Notes under the pieces: generated by a model | Seen by the model: the letters and a program-made list of their open reading frames with translations, nothing else | Told to the model about the DNA's origin: nothing | The model's database searches: none | DNA from: Hungatella sp. | GTDB taxonomy: Bacteria > Bacillota > Clostridia > Lachnospirales > Lachnospiraceae | Reading direction: 5' to 3' | NCBI GenBank assembly: GCA_009712635.1 | Contig: WASS01000022.1 | Location: 1 to 64,000 of the forward strand | Length of the DNA stretch: 64,000 bases | Shown here: positions 1 to 8,453 of the stretch, piece after piece | Position numbering within the stretch: position 1 is the first letter of the stretch | Layout: the number at the start of each line of letters is the position of its first letter | Made by a program: the position numbers and the translations under genes

Positions 1-71
1 GGAAGAACGGATGAAAGATATATAACAATGTGTGGTTTTGAGGGTATATGTATTAACCTTCAAAAAGGTTT

Positions 72-145
72 GGCCTGGTGGCTCAGTTGGTTAGAGCGCC
101 GCCCTGTCACGGCGGAGGTCGTGGGTTCGAGTCCCATCCGGGTCG
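72..145 (+). tRNA. tRNA-Asp (GTC)
   Basis: A cloverleaf can be folded by eye: acceptor GGCCTGG pairs with CCGGGTC (one G-U at 2-71, one at 5-68), the anticodon loop carries GTC, and the T arm has GGTTCGAGTCC. The discriminator base is G145 and CCA is not encoded. First gene of a seven-tRNA array. Confidence 0.96.
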
Positions 146-168
146 TTTTACAACTGAATTTTGCTTAT

Positions 169-241
169 GGGATCTTAGCTCAGCTGGGAGAGCATCTGCC
201 TTACAAGCAGAGGGTCATAGGTTCGAGCCCTATAGGTCCCA
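169..241 (+). tRNA. tRNA-Val (TAC)
   Basis: Acceptor GGGATCT pairs with AGGTCCC. The anticodon stem TCTGC/GCAGA closes the loop CTTACAA with anticodon TAC, and the T arm is canonical. Discriminator A241; CCA not encoded. Confidence 0.96.
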
Positions 242-276
242 TTCTGTATGCACAAGCCATACATGAGTAGATTTGT

Positions 277-349
277 GCCGATGTGGCTCAATTGGCAGAG
301 CAGCTGATTTGTAATCAGCAGGTTATCGGTTCGAGTCCGATCATCGGCT
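277..349 (+). tRNA. tRNA-Thr (TGT)
   Basis: Acceptor GCCGATG pairs with CATCGGC. The anticodon stem GCTGA/TCAGC closes the loop TTTGTAA with anticodon TGT. Discriminator T349; CCA not encoded. Confidence 0.96.
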
Positions 350-367
350 TGCATCAAAATTAAATAT

Positions 368-449
368 GGATGGGTTCCCGAGTGGCCAAAGGGGGCAGAC
401 TGTAAATCTGTTATCGACGATTTCGATGGTTCGAATCCATCTCCATCCA
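368..449 (+). tRNA. tRNA-Tyr (GTA)
   Basis: An 82-nt tRNA with the long variable arm expected of bacterial tRNA-Tyr. Acceptor GGATGGG pairs with TCCATCC and the anticodon loop CTGTAAA carries GTA. Discriminator A449. Confidence 0.95.
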
Positions 450-495
450 TTTAGTGATTAAAATTCTAATCACTGCATATAATATAATTGAATAA

Positions 496-569
<74 letters not shown>

Positions 570-612
570 TTTTTGTTGGTATTTTTTATGAATTATGTGT
601 TTTTACACATGA

Positions 613-685
<73 letters not shown>

Positions 686-688
686 TAT

Positions 689-761
689 GGGATACTAGCT
701 CAGGTGGTAGAGCACTTGACTTTTAATCAAGTTGTCCGGGGTTCGAATCCCCGGTGTCTCA
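689..761 (+). tRNA. tRNA-Lys (TTT)
   Basis: Acceptor GGGATAC pairs with GTGTCTC through two G-U pairs. The anticodon stem CTTGA/TCAAG closes the loop CTTTTAA with anticodon TTT. Last gene of the array; a terminator follows at once. Confidence 0.95.
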
Positions 762-765
762 GGAC

Positions 766-800
766 AAGCCTTGGAACAGAAATGTTTCAGGGCTTTTTTT
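766..800 (+). terminator. Rho-independent terminator of the tRNA array
   Basis: AAGCC (766-770) pairs with GGCTT (791-795), continued inward by an imperfect stem to a GAAA loop, and is followed by a run of T. It begins five bases after tRNA-Lys. Confidence 0.9.
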
Positions 801-829
801 ATGCAAAAAAATATTCGATGAAAGTATCA

Positions 830-1060
830 CTATTCATCGAATTCTACGATTACATAATATCCCCTGTCGTTGTGTTTGATTTCTTTTACAATTCCATGAT
901 CTGATTTAATACGGTCACGGCCCATATAGCATCCGGACATGGCAACCGCAGGGTCGATAATATAGCTATAGCTGCTGGTTCCTTCTCTTTCGATGATCTG
1001 AACCTGGTCACCGGCCGTTACAAGTCCGGGGCGTTCCATTTTAAATTCTATCAGTCTCAT
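830..1060 (-). CDS. small conserved protein of unknown function (76 aa)
   Basis: A 76-residue hydrophilic protein of mixed charge, starting MRLIEFKMERPG. This start is chosen because AAGGAGA lies ten bases upstream; a longer in-frame reading would extend into the promoter of the next gene. I see no signal peptide, membrane segment or Cys/His cluster. The residues are compatible with a small all-beta fold (short alternating hydrophobic stretches such as YYVIVEF at the C-terminus). It is convergent with the tRNA array and divergent from the decarboxylase gene. I do not recognise the family and assign no function. Confidence 0.75.
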   Translation of the reverse strand: MRLIEFKMERPGLVTAGDQVQIIEREGTSSYSYIIDPAVAMSGCYMGRDRIKSDHGIVKEIKHNDRGYYVIVEFDE

Positions 1061-1112
1061 AATCGGTATTCTCCTTCTTATTTCCAGGTTATTATAACCC
1101 TGTGAGAAAAAA

Positions 1113-1141
1113 TTGTAAAGATAAGATAAGAATGATATACT
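1113..1141 (+). promoter_or_regulatory. sigma-A-type promoter of the decarboxylase gene
   Basis: TTGTAA (1113-1118), a 17-bp spacer and TATACT (1136-1141). It lies 43 bp before the GTG start at 1185, in the short divergent intergenic region. Confidence 0.7.
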
Positions 1142-1184
1142 AAAAGGGCAATTTAGAGACCTATTAAGAGAGGCGGTTGGCAAA

Positions 1185-2663
1185 GTGAGTGACAGTAGGA
1201 ATCTATTAGAACAATTAAAGGAGTATGGAAGATCAGATTTTTATCCCTTTCATATGCCTGGGCATAAAAGACAATGGGAAGAATTATTTTGCGAGAAATT
1301 TACCAACCCATTTTCTGTTGATATTACGGAAATTGATGGATTTGATAATCTGCATCACCCCCAGGGAATATTAAAGGAGTCTATGAACTGGGCGGCGAAC
1401 GTATATAAAAGTGACAGGACTTATTATCTGGTGAATGGAAGCAGCTGTGGGATATTAAGCGCCATCAGCGGTACGGTATCAAGAGACGGAACTATATTGA
1501 TGAGCAGAAATTGTCACAAGTCAGCATTCCATGGAGTTTTCCTCAATAATTTAAGAACAGAATATATTTATCCACAATTGATTGGGGAATTTGGCCTTCA
1601 AGGTGGAATACTTCCTGAAGATATGGAATGGATGTTGAAAAACCATCCGGATGTGGAAGCTGTTCTCGTGGTATCTCCCACTTATGACGGTATTGTTTCG
1701 GATGTGGGGAAGCTTGCGGATATAGTTCATAAATATGGTTTACCATTGATTGTAGATGAGGCACATGGTGCTCACTTTACTTTTGGAAAGGGGCAGGGTT
1801 TTCCTGTTTCTGCTATTGAACTGGGAGCTGATGTGGTAATACAAAGTCTTCATAAGACACTTCCCTCTCTTACACAGACTGCTGTTATGCATGTAAAAGG
1901 CGGGTACGTGGATATGGACAGGCTGGACCGGTATGTGCATATGTATCAGACCAGCAGTCCGTCTTATGTTCTGCTTGCTTCCATAGACAACTGCATCAGA
2001 TATATGGCTGAAAATGGGGCAGGATGCATGAATGAGTTCTTTGAGAGGATAATGGAGTTAAGGGATGGGTTGAAAGATCTTACCTGTCTGAAGATTCTTA
2101 ATGAACAGGTGAAAGGTCAGTCAGGAGTGTATGAGGTTGATTTATCAAAGCTTATTATATCTACAAGGGATTCTAAATACTCGGGAGCGGAACTGGATCA
2201 TTTATTAAGAGTAGATTATCATTTGGAAATGGAAATGTGCGGAACGGACTATGTGACAGCTATTTTAACCATGGCTGATACGAGAGAAGGCTTTAAAAGG
2301 CTTTCCCAGGCATTGCTGGAGATTGATTCAAAGGCTGGAAAGTGCGCTGAAATATGCTCTGGCGGGAGATATTTAGCAGCGGAATACGACAACTTTAAAG
2401 TCAGACCGGAATGCAGGACTACTATCGCAAAATCCATGGACGCACGCAGGAGAAAAGTTCTTTTGTCTGATGCGGCAGATCTTGTATCAGCGGAATTTGT
2501 TTACGTTTATCCTCCGGGTATTCCTATTATTGCGCCTGGAGAAGTGCTGAAAAAGGAACTGATTGAACTGATTATAGCATATAAAGATATGAAACTTCCG
2601 GTACAGGGACTGGAGGATGAAAAGATAGAACATATTTATGTTATGGATGAGTTAGCTGAATAA
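1185..2663 (+). CDS. PLP-dependent Orn/Lys/Arg-type decarboxylase
   Basis: Fold-type I PLP enzyme of the Orn/Lys/Arg decarboxylase family (YaaO-like branch), 492 aa. It starts at GTG after an AGAGAGG site. The N-terminal motif PFHMPGHKR is typical of this family. The cofactor pocket is seen as DEAHG (191-195), which contacts the pyridine ring, and SLHKT with the Schiff-base lysine K224. A C-terminal domain follows, with PPGIPIIAPGE near residue 450. It lacks the N-terminal response-regulator-like wing domain of the inducible E. coli enzymes. The exact amino acid substrate cannot be read from sequence; arginine or lysine is likely. In many Firmicutes this gene stands at the head of the cluster that also carries holB, yaaT/ricT and rsmI, which here resume at 18.7 kb. 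Confidence 0.92.
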   Translation: MSDSRNLLEQLKEYGRSDFYPFHMPGHKRQWEELFCEKFTNPFSVDITEIDGFDNLHHPQGILKESMNWAANVYKSDRTYYLVNGSSCGILSAISGTVSRDGTILMSRNCHKSAFHGVFLNNLRTEYIYPQLIGEFGLQGGILPEDMEWMLKNHPDVEAVLVVSPTYDGIVSDVGKLADIVHKYGLPLIVDEAHGAHFTFGKGQGFPVSAIELGADVVIQSLHKTLPSLTQTAVMHVKGGYVDMDRLDRYVHMYQTSSPSYVLLASIDNCIRYMAENGAGCMNEFFERIMELRDGLKDLTCLKILNEQVKGQSGVYEVDLSKLIISTRDSKYSGAELDHLLRVDYHLEMEMCGTDYVTAILTMADTREGFKRLSQALLEIDSKAGKCAEICSGGRYLAAEYDNFKVRPECRTTIAKSMDARRRKVLLSDAADLVSAEFVYVYPPGIPIIAPGEVLKKELIELIIAYKDMKLPVQGLEDEKIEHIYVMDELAE

Positions 2664-2684
2664 ATAAATTTGGAGTAGGATACG

Positions 2685-3272
2685 ATGAGCAGGATATTTT
2701 ATATTATGGGTAAAAGTGCATCCGGGAAGGATACTATTTATAAAAAACTTCTGGAGAGAATTCCTGGTTTAAAAACCATTACCCCATATACCACAAGACC
2801 GATCAGGGATGGGGAAGTTAACGGAGTGGAATATTTTTTCACAACCAGAGAAGAGCTGGAACAATTCCGCAGAGACGGGAAATTAATTGAAGAACGTACT
2901 TACGATACAATATATGGGCCCTGGACTTATTTTACAGTAGACGATGGCCAGTTTGACCGGTCAGGACGGGAACTATATCTTATGATCGGGACCTTGGAAT
3001 CTTACGAAAAAACCAGATATCATTTTGGTAGTGAGTATTTGATTCCAATTTATGTGGAGGTGGATGAAAGAGAGCGCTTACTTCGTTCTATTGAGAGAGA
3101 AAGATGTCAGGAAGTCCCGAAATATAAGGAAGTATGCAGAAGGTTTCTTGCGGATGAAGAAGATTTTAAAGAGGAGAATCTGCTTCGATGCGGTATCGAC
3201 ACTCGCTTTATAAATGATGATCTTGATTACTGCCTGGATGAAATTACAGAGCAGATTAAAAAGAATTTGTAA
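2685..3272 (+). CDS. guanylate kinase-like protein
   Basis: A 195-aa nucleoside monophosphate kinase of the guanylate kinase fold, 21 bp after the decarboxylase gene and preceded by GGAGTAGG. The P-loop reads GKSASGKDT (9-17), unusual in carrying Asp where Ser/Thr/Gly is common. The GMP-binding region is recognisable: TPYTTRPIRDGEVNG (about 34-48), then EYFF and ERTYDTIYGPW in place of the usual E-x4-YGT segment. The divergence makes it a likely paralogue rather than the essential Gmk. It may act on GMP or a related nucleotide; the substrate is inferred from fold only. Probably one operon with the decarboxylase gene. Confidence 0.82.
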   Translation: MSRIFYIMGKSASGKDTIYKKLLERIPGLKTITPYTTRPIRDGEVNGVEYFFTTREELEQFRRDGKLIEERTYDTIYGPWTYFTVDDGQFDRSGRELYLMIGTLESYEKTRYHFGSEYLIPIYVEVDERERLLRSIERERCQEVPKYKEVCRRFLADEEDFKEENLLRCGIDTRFINDDLDYCLDEITEQIKKNL

Positions 3273-3295
3273 ATATCTGATGCTTGTAATGAATA

Positions 3296-3345
3296 AAATG
3301 CTCTCTGAGACTGGTATATTACCAAATTGTTCAGAGAGCATTTTT
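3296..3345. terminator. bidirectional terminator between convergent genes
   Basis: A perfect 13-bp stem AAATGCTCTCTGA (3296-3308) / TCAGAGAGCATTT (3331-3343) with a 22-nt loop that can itself fold (TGGTATATTACCA). A and T runs flank it on both sides, so it can stop transcription from the kinase gene and from the sugar transporter operon. Confidence 0.88.
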
Positions 3346-3349
3346 ATGT

Positions 3350-4351
3350 TTATTTCGCTGCCAGTCTTCTGGCTTTTGCTTCCATACGGGATCTTGTTAC
3401 ATCGATGAAAACAGCTGCAATGATAACCATACCAATTACAATGTATTGAACAGAGCTTGAGGTATTAAGGAGTGTCAGTCCGTTACGAATGGTAGAGATC
3501 ATCAGTGCACCGATTAATGTTCCCCAGATTGTTCCCTTGCCTCCCATGAAAGAGGCACCTCCTATAATACAGGCTGCAATGGCATCTGTATCATAAGGTG
3601 ATATGGCTGCAGATGGGTTTGCTACTGCAGAACGTCCTACGATTACCAGGCCTGCAATTGCACACATGAAGCCGGATAAGCTGTAGACAAAGATCAGGAC
3701 GTTGTCTGAATTGATGCCTGATAGACGGGCAGCTTCCGGATTTCCGCCTACACAGTAAATCATTCTGCCCAGTGCGGTTTTATTTAAGAAGAAGTGATAC
3801 ACACCATATATTAATAAAAGAACTACAAAGCACAGAGGAATTCCGGAAAACCCGTCCAGTGATTTAAACAGGTTGCTGGAGCCTAAAAATGTAACGCCTG
3901 CTGGAAAGTCAGAAATCGTTTTGGTTGATACCACTAAAAGGGCAAGACCGCAAAGTACGTTCTTCATACCCAGAGTTGATACAAAGGGATGAGGGAGATG
4001 CATTTTCGTCAACAGAAGTCCATTTAAAAATCCAACACAAAGTCCTGTGATAATGCAGGCGAGTATGAGGATAAATGGATTGGTAATTCCCAGTGAATTC
4101 TTGAGCATACCCATTACACAGGCGCACAATATGGCATTTGCGCCTACAGAAAGGTCAATGCCTGCGGTAATCAGTACAACCAGCATTGCTGCGGATATAA
4201 GGCCATTTACGGCTGTCTGCCGCAGGATATTCATCATGTTATTCATTGTAAGAAATTTGTCTGTTGCTACTGACAGGATCATAAACAACAGGATCAGAGC
4301 CAACAGCGGAGCTGCCTTACTGACTATGTCTTTCATCTTTTTTGTTTTCAT
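3350..4351 (-). CDS. ribose-type ABC transporter permease (RbsC-like)
   Basis: A 333-aa integral membrane protein of the BPD_transp_2 (CUT2) family with about ten hydrophobic segments. Family motifs seen include ITAGIDLSVGA (about 61-71) and IGGASFMGGKGT (about 263-274). It forms the channel of a sugar importer together with the ATPase encoded just upstream. Its ATG overlaps the ATPase stop codon as ATGA, and a GGAGGTG site lies inside the end of the ATPase gene, so the two are translationally coupled. Last gene of the binding protein-ATPase-permease operon. The sugar is unknown. Confidence 0.93.
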   Translation of the reverse strand: MKTKKMKDIVSKAAPLLALILLFMILSVATDKFLTMNNMMNILRQTAVNGLISAAMLVVLITAGIDLSVGANAILCACVMGMLKNSLGITNPFILILACIITGLCVGFLNGLLLTKMHLPHPFVSTLGMKNVLCGLALLVVSTKTISDFPAGVTFLGSSNLFKSLDGFSGIPLCFVVLLLIYGVYHFFLNKTALGRMIYCVGGNPEAARLSGINSDNVLIFVYSLSGFMCAIAGLVIVGRSAVANPSAAISPYDTDAIAACIIGGASFMGGKGTIWGTLIGALMISTIRNGLTLLNTSSSVQYIVIGMVIIAAVFIDVTRSRMEAKARRLAAK

Positions 4352-5847
4352 TGTATAGCACCTCCCCAGGCAGCTTTCATAATTGTCTCCTGATTCAGTA
4401 AGTCACTGTCTCGTGAAAGCTCACCCATGATTTTTCCTTCTCTCATTATAATGACTCTGTCACTCATTCCGATAATTTCAGGCAGCTCAGAGGAAATCAT
4501 GATTACACATTTTCCTGCTTTAATCAGGTGGTTCATGATGTTATAAACTTCAACTTTTGCGCCTACATCAATGCCTCTGGTGGGTTCATCAAAGATATAG
4601 ATATCTGCATTGGTATTAATCCATTTGCCGATTACTACTTTCTGCTGATTTCCTCCAGACAGCTGACCCACTGCCTCTTTAGAATCTGATATTTTAATTT
4701 TTAAACCTTCTACATTATCTACGGCTAGCTGGTCAATGTGTTTCTCGTCCAGAAAGAGTCCTTTTTTGCATTTTTTCATGGAACTGAGAATGAGATTGGT
4801 ACGTACAGACTGGGTCAGAACAAGGCCCTGGCCTTTCCGGTCCTCTGTTAAAAATGCGATGCCTTGTCGGATTGCATCCTTTGGAGTTTTAATTGTGGCA
4901 GGTTTTTCATTGATATAGATATTTCCCGAATCGTGGCCGTCAGCACCGAATATGGCGCGGAACGTTTCTGTACGGCCAGCGCCTACCAGGCCGGCAAAAC
5001 CAAGTATCTCTCCGTAATTGGCATGAAAACTCACATCTTTTAAAAGTCCGGTTGAATTCAGATGCTCGACTCTTAAGGCCTCTTTCCCTCTGGTGGTCTC
5101 TATCTTTGGATACTGGTTATCCAGAGTTCTTCCTACCATGGCGGAGATCAGAGAGTCATTGTCCATCTCGGAAATGTCTTTTGTCAGAATATGTTCCCCA
5201 TCTCTCATAACGGTTACGCGATCGCATAATTCGAAGAGTTCTTCCAGTTTGTGGGATACAAACAGGATGGAGATTCCTTTTTCCTTTAGAGAACGGACTG
5301 TCTTCATTAATTGGGCGACCTCTTTTTCTCCAAGACTGGAAGTCGGCTCATCCATAATGATCAGCTTGGCATCAATTAAAACAGCTTTTGCTATCTCAAC
5401 CATCTGCTGTATTCCCATACCATAGGTACCACATTCTTTTTTTACATCAATATCCTGTCCCAGTGACAGCATTACCTCATGTGCCATCTCATGCATTTTC
5501 TCATATTCCAGGAGCGGGCTGTTCTTCTTTTTCAGCGCTTTATTAATAAATATATTATCTGTGACTGACAGAAGGCGTACAATATTAAGTTCCTGGTAAA
5601 CACAGGCGATTCCATGAGCAGCAGCCTCTCTGGGGTTTTTAAAAGAGACTTCTTTCCCTTCCATGATGAGAGTTCCTTCTTCCGGGGTATACACCCCGGT
5701 CAGTACTTTAATCAGCGTTGATTTACCGGCACCGTTTTCTCCGATCAGCCCATGAATTTCGCCTGGTTTTATTTCCAGTGACATATTGCGCAGAGCCACA
5801 ACTCCTGGGAAGCGTTTCGTCACATCTTTCAGTTCCATTAAGCTCAT
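4348..5847 (-). CDS. ribose-type sugar ABC transporter ATPase (RbsA-like)
   Basis: A 499-aa duplicated ABC ATPase of the CUT2 type. In domain 1 the Walker A is GENGAGKST and the Walker B IIMDEPTSS; the signature is weak (GMGIQQ). In domain 2 the Walker A is degenerate (GLVGAGRTE), as is usual for RbsA, while the signature LSGGNQQK and Walker B IFDEPTRGID are intact. Length and layout are normal for the family. It powers the permease encoded after it. An intact copy makes a useful contrast with the degenerate homologue at 7101-8453. Confidence 0.94.
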   Translation of the reverse strand: MSLMELKDVTKRFPGVVALRNMSLEIKPGEIHGLIGENGAGKSTLIKVLTGVYTPEEGTLIMEGKEVSFKNPREAAAHGIACVYQELNIVRLLSVTDNIFINKALKKKNSPLLEYEKMHEMAHEVMLSLGQDIDVKKECGTYGMGIQQMVEIAKAVLIDAKLIIMDEPTSSLGEKEVAQLMKTVRSLKEKGISILFVSHKLEELFELCDRVTVMRDGEHILTKDISEMDNDSLISAMVGRTLDNQYPKIETTRGKEALRVEHLNSTGLLKDVSFHANYGEILGFAGLVGAGRTETFRAIFGADGHDSGNIYINEKPATIKTPKDAIRQGIAFLTEDRKGQGLVLTQSVRTNLILSSMKKCKKGLFLDEKHIDQLAVDNVEGLKIKISDSKEAVGQLSGGNQQKVVIGKWINTNADIYIFDEPTRGIDVGAKVEVYNIMNHLIKAGKCVIMISSELPEIIGMSDRVIIMREGKIMGELSRDSDLLNQETIMKAAWGGAIQ

Positions 5848-5881
5848 AGCAGTTCAACCCTTTCTGTTTCTTACAAGCAGG

Positions 5882-6892
5882 TTATTTTAAATAGCCTTTC
5901 AGTTTTTCTAAGTAGTCTTTTGCATTCTCGGAAGAAATAACTTCACAGCCTGTATCCACAAAGGATTTCACAGTCTCGCCCTTTACAGCTTTCACTGCGG
6001 TTTCTACTGCTTTATATCCCATGGTGTAAGCCGACTGGGCGCAGGTTGCAGAAATGGTTCCGTCAATAATATTCTGAACACCACTCTGATTTCCATCAAA
6101 TCCTACAATGACTACATCTTTTAATCCGCTTTGCTTGCAGGCGGTTGCAGCTCCTGCAGCAGTATCATCGTTATGACATAAGACGATCTGAATGTTACCG
6201 CTCTGAGCAGTAATCATGTTTTCCATAACATTGGCAGCTGTGTCAGGATTTGACTGGGCATACTGTACGGAAACGATGTCTATTCCGTTTTCTTTCATGG
6301 CTCTTTCGTAACCGGCCTGTCTGGCATCGCTGGTTGCGTTTCCTTCAACTCCGCCTATGATAACTGCTTTTGCTCCCTTGCCGGCTTTCTCTGCGGCATA
6401 TAATCCGCCCTGGTAGGCAGCTTTGTCATTACCGGTACCAACAAAGGCTATTTTTCCGGGTATTTCAGCATCGGTATCAACGGTTATGATTGGTATTTTT
6501 ACATCACCGATTACACTGGCAACTGATTCTGACTGGAGAGGGGAAATAACAAATGCATCAATGCCTCCTGCCAGCATGGTTTCGATCATATTGTTCTGAT
6601 CGTCATAAGATGTTTCTGAAGCAGGTCCCTGAAGGTCAACTTTAACACCTAAATCCTTTGCAGCGGCATTTACACCGGCTGCTACGTAGCTCCAGTATTC
6701 GCTGGAAAGCGTTTTTAAGATTACACCGACTTTGATATCTCCCGTAGTGGAAGCAGCGGTGGAAGCGGGGGCAGCAGCGGCAGTGGAAGCTTCACTGCTG
6801 GCTGGCGTTGCATCCGCTTTTTTTCCTGCGCAGCCGGTAGCTGATACCAGTAAGGCAGAAATTAACATCATGGATAAGATTCTTTTTTTCAT
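5882..6892 (-). CDS. sugar-binding lipoprotein of ribose-type ABC transporter (RbsB-like)
   Basis: A 336-aa periplasmic-binding-protein type I lipoprotein. The start at 6892 is chosen because AAGGAG lies eight bases upstream and it opens a clean lipoprotein signal: MKKR, a hydrophobic core, then SATGC with the lipidated Cys at residue 21. An Ala/Ser/Thr-rich linker follows to about residue 45. The mature part begins VGVILKTLSSEYW and contains the type I binding motifs PLQSESV, TVDTDAE and NDDTAAGA. It captures a monosaccharide or similar ligand outside the cell and delivers it to the RbsC-like permease. First gene of the operon, with its own promoter just upstream. Confidence 0.94.
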   Translation of the reverse strand: MKKRILSMMLISALLVSATGCAGKKADATPASSEASTAAAAPASTAASTTGDIKVGVILKTLSSEYWSYVAAGVNAAAKDLGVKVDLQGPASETSYDDQNNMIETMLAGGIDAFVISPLQSESVASVIGDVKIPIITVDTDAEIPGKIAFVGTGNDKAAYQGGLYAAEKAGKGAKAVIIGGVEGNATSDARQAGYERAMKENGIDIVSVQYAQSNPDTAANVMENMITAQSGNIQIVLCHNDDTAAGAATACKQSGLKDVVIVGFDGNQSGVQNIIDGTISATCAQSAYTMGYKAVETAVKAVKGETVKSFVDTGCEVISSENAKDYLEKLKGYLK

Positions 6893-6916
6893 GTTTAATC
6901 TCCTTTCACAACACGT

Positions 6917-6944
6917 ATTATACAAGTTGCATAAAATGATTCAA
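6917..6944 (-). promoter_or_regulatory. promoter of the ribose-type transporter operon
   Basis: On the minus strand: TTGAAT (6944-6939), a 16-bp spacer and a perfect TATAAT (6922-6917), about 25 bp before the binding-protein start. It shows that the transporter need not depend on read-through from the regulatory genes. Confidence 0.7.
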
Positions 6945-7042
6945 TGTAATTACTATTTTATAGACAAAAACACAATAAGACAATGGTATAATTTGCGTTG
7001 TAAGGGGGTGGATGTTTCGATATCTTATTTTATATCAGATGA

Positions 7043-7071
7043 AAAAAAGCCCGGCAGAGATAGGCTTTTTT
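7043..7071. terminator. terminator between regulatory genes and transporter operon
   Basis: AAAAAAGCC (7043-7051) pairs with GGCTTTTTT (7063-7071) around an 11-nt loop, 30 bp after the end of the degenerate ABC gene. It is symmetrical enough to act in both directions. Confidence 0.75.
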
Positions 7072-7100
7072 CAAAGAGAGGCGGTGGGAAATGGAAGCAG

Positions 7101-8453
7101 TTAATCTGTAAACAAACAGCCATTTTCGACAGTCAGATGTTTTCCTTTCATGGTATATGCTTCTGTCATATGGTTTGTAATGAGTATGACTGCAATTCCG
7201 GATTTTAATGCTTTATCAAGCAAATTGATGGTAAGAGAGCGCAGCTGAAAATCAATGGATGAAAATGGTTTAATACAGACCAGCACTTTAGGACGTAGGA
7301 AAATCCATCTGTAATAGATCAGCTTAAGCTTGCATTCGTCACTGACATTCTCCGCCTTCTCCCCCAGTTCCTTTTCTGTAAAAATCCCTTCAGTCATATT
7401 TTTAACCAGCTTTCGATAGGATTTTTTTAATTGTATACCAGCTTTTTTTTGCATGAGCATAAAAATAAAGTTATCCATAATCGTCATATCGGTAAATATC
7501 ATCTCATCTAAAGATCTTGCCTCGATGAATACAATTTCGTTTAAAACAGAGCGGAAAATCGTATCTGATCGGTTAGATATAATTGCTTTTCCGGTTATGG
7601 AACGGCAGCCTTCCAGCATGGAAATGGCGTGACTGCATTCTGCGGATTTTGTGTCCAGTATATTTAACAGTTCCCCTCCCTTTATATAGCGGGTTAAGGA
7701 GATTACGGGACTCAGTTTTAAATTCTGAATATCACCCGTATCTGTAATGGTTTGATCATTTACAGACTGAATAAAGTGATGGGGTGTGAACCGGCTTAAG
7801 GATCTTCCGTTTTTTATAATTGTTATTTCATCTGCGTGTTTCCATAATTGGGAATCGCTTCCTGAAACATAGAGAAAGGTCATCCCTTTCCCTTTTAATT
7901 TAGCGGATAGTTCAAAAAAAACGTTCATTTCATCCTCTGATAAAAACATCTCCAGATCTGTAATAACTGCCAGCTTTCGTCCGGATATGTAAGCACGAAG
8001 GAGTTCGATCTGTTTTTGTCTTCCGTAATCAAGTGTATGGGCTTTGGAAGACATGGGTAGAGACAGATCAAGTTCTTTTAAAAGTTCCGGTGCCATCCGG
8101 CAAAGAGAAGCGGCCCGGTTCCACCAGAACACCTTACTGTTAGCCACAAAGATATTTTCTTCTACACTTAACTGGGAAAAAATGCCGCGGTTTTTCCCTA
8201 TAAAAGCGGTTTGTTTTTGAATCGTTTCCTGGGAACGGTAAGCATTTATTTTTTCCCCATTCCAGTAGATCCAGCCTGAATCTGGTTTTAATGAACCATT
8301 TATAAGTCTTAAAAAATTATGTTTTTCAATTAAATTAGGAATTATGGCACAACAAATCTGCCCCTGAAAGGCTCGCAGGCATACTCCTTTTAGTAAAGTC
8401 TGATTTCCCTCAGAACAGTAGATATTTTCGTATCGCAATACTTCCTGTTTCAT
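7101..8453 (-). CDS. degenerate two-domain ABC-ATPase-like protein, probably regulatory
   Basis: A 450-aa protein with the length and duplicated layout of RbsA-type sugar ATPases but without working nucleotide sites. In half 1 the Walker A glycines are gone (the segment reads PNLIEKHNF), although the Q-loop region GIFSQLSVEENI and a signature-like DYGRQKQIELLRA remain. In half 2 no Walker A can be found, the signature is SDECKLKL, and Walker B reads VCIKPFSSID, with Lys replacing the catalytic Glu. A late TNHMTEAY keeps an H-loop-like His. It overlaps the histidine kinase gene by ATGA, so it is co-translated with the two-component system rather than with the transporter. Inference: a pseudo-ATPase that couples transporter or ligand state to the kinase. 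Family membership is fairly secure; function is not. Confidence 0.78.
   Translation of the reverse strand: MKQEVLRYENIYCSEGNQTLLKGVCLRAFQGQICCAIIPNLIEKHNFLRLINGSLKPDSGWIYWNGEKINAYRSQETIQKQTAFIGKNRGIFSQLSVEENIFVANSKVFWWNRAASLCRMAPELLKELDLSLPMSSKAHTLDYGRQKQIELLRAYISGRKLAVITDLEMFLSEDEMNVFFELSAKLKGKGMTFLYVSGSDSQLWKHADEITIIKNGRSLSRFTPHHFIQSVNDQTITDTGDIQNLKLSPVISLTRYIKGGELLNILDTKSAECSHAISMLEGCRSITGKAIISNRSDTIFRSVLNEIVFIEARSLDEMIFTDMTIMDNFIFMLMQKKAGIQLKKSYRKLVKNMTEGIFTEKELGEKAENVSDECKLKLIYYRWIFLRPKVLVCIKPFSSIDFQLRSLTINLLDKALKSGIAVILITNHMTEAYTMKGKHLTVENGCLFTD

Noticed and set aside
6732-7208. 158-codon plus-strand frame over the signal peptide region of the sugar-binding lipoprotein
   Set aside because: It is antisense to the Ala-rich lipoprotein linker and runs through a promoter and a terminator; no ribosome site.
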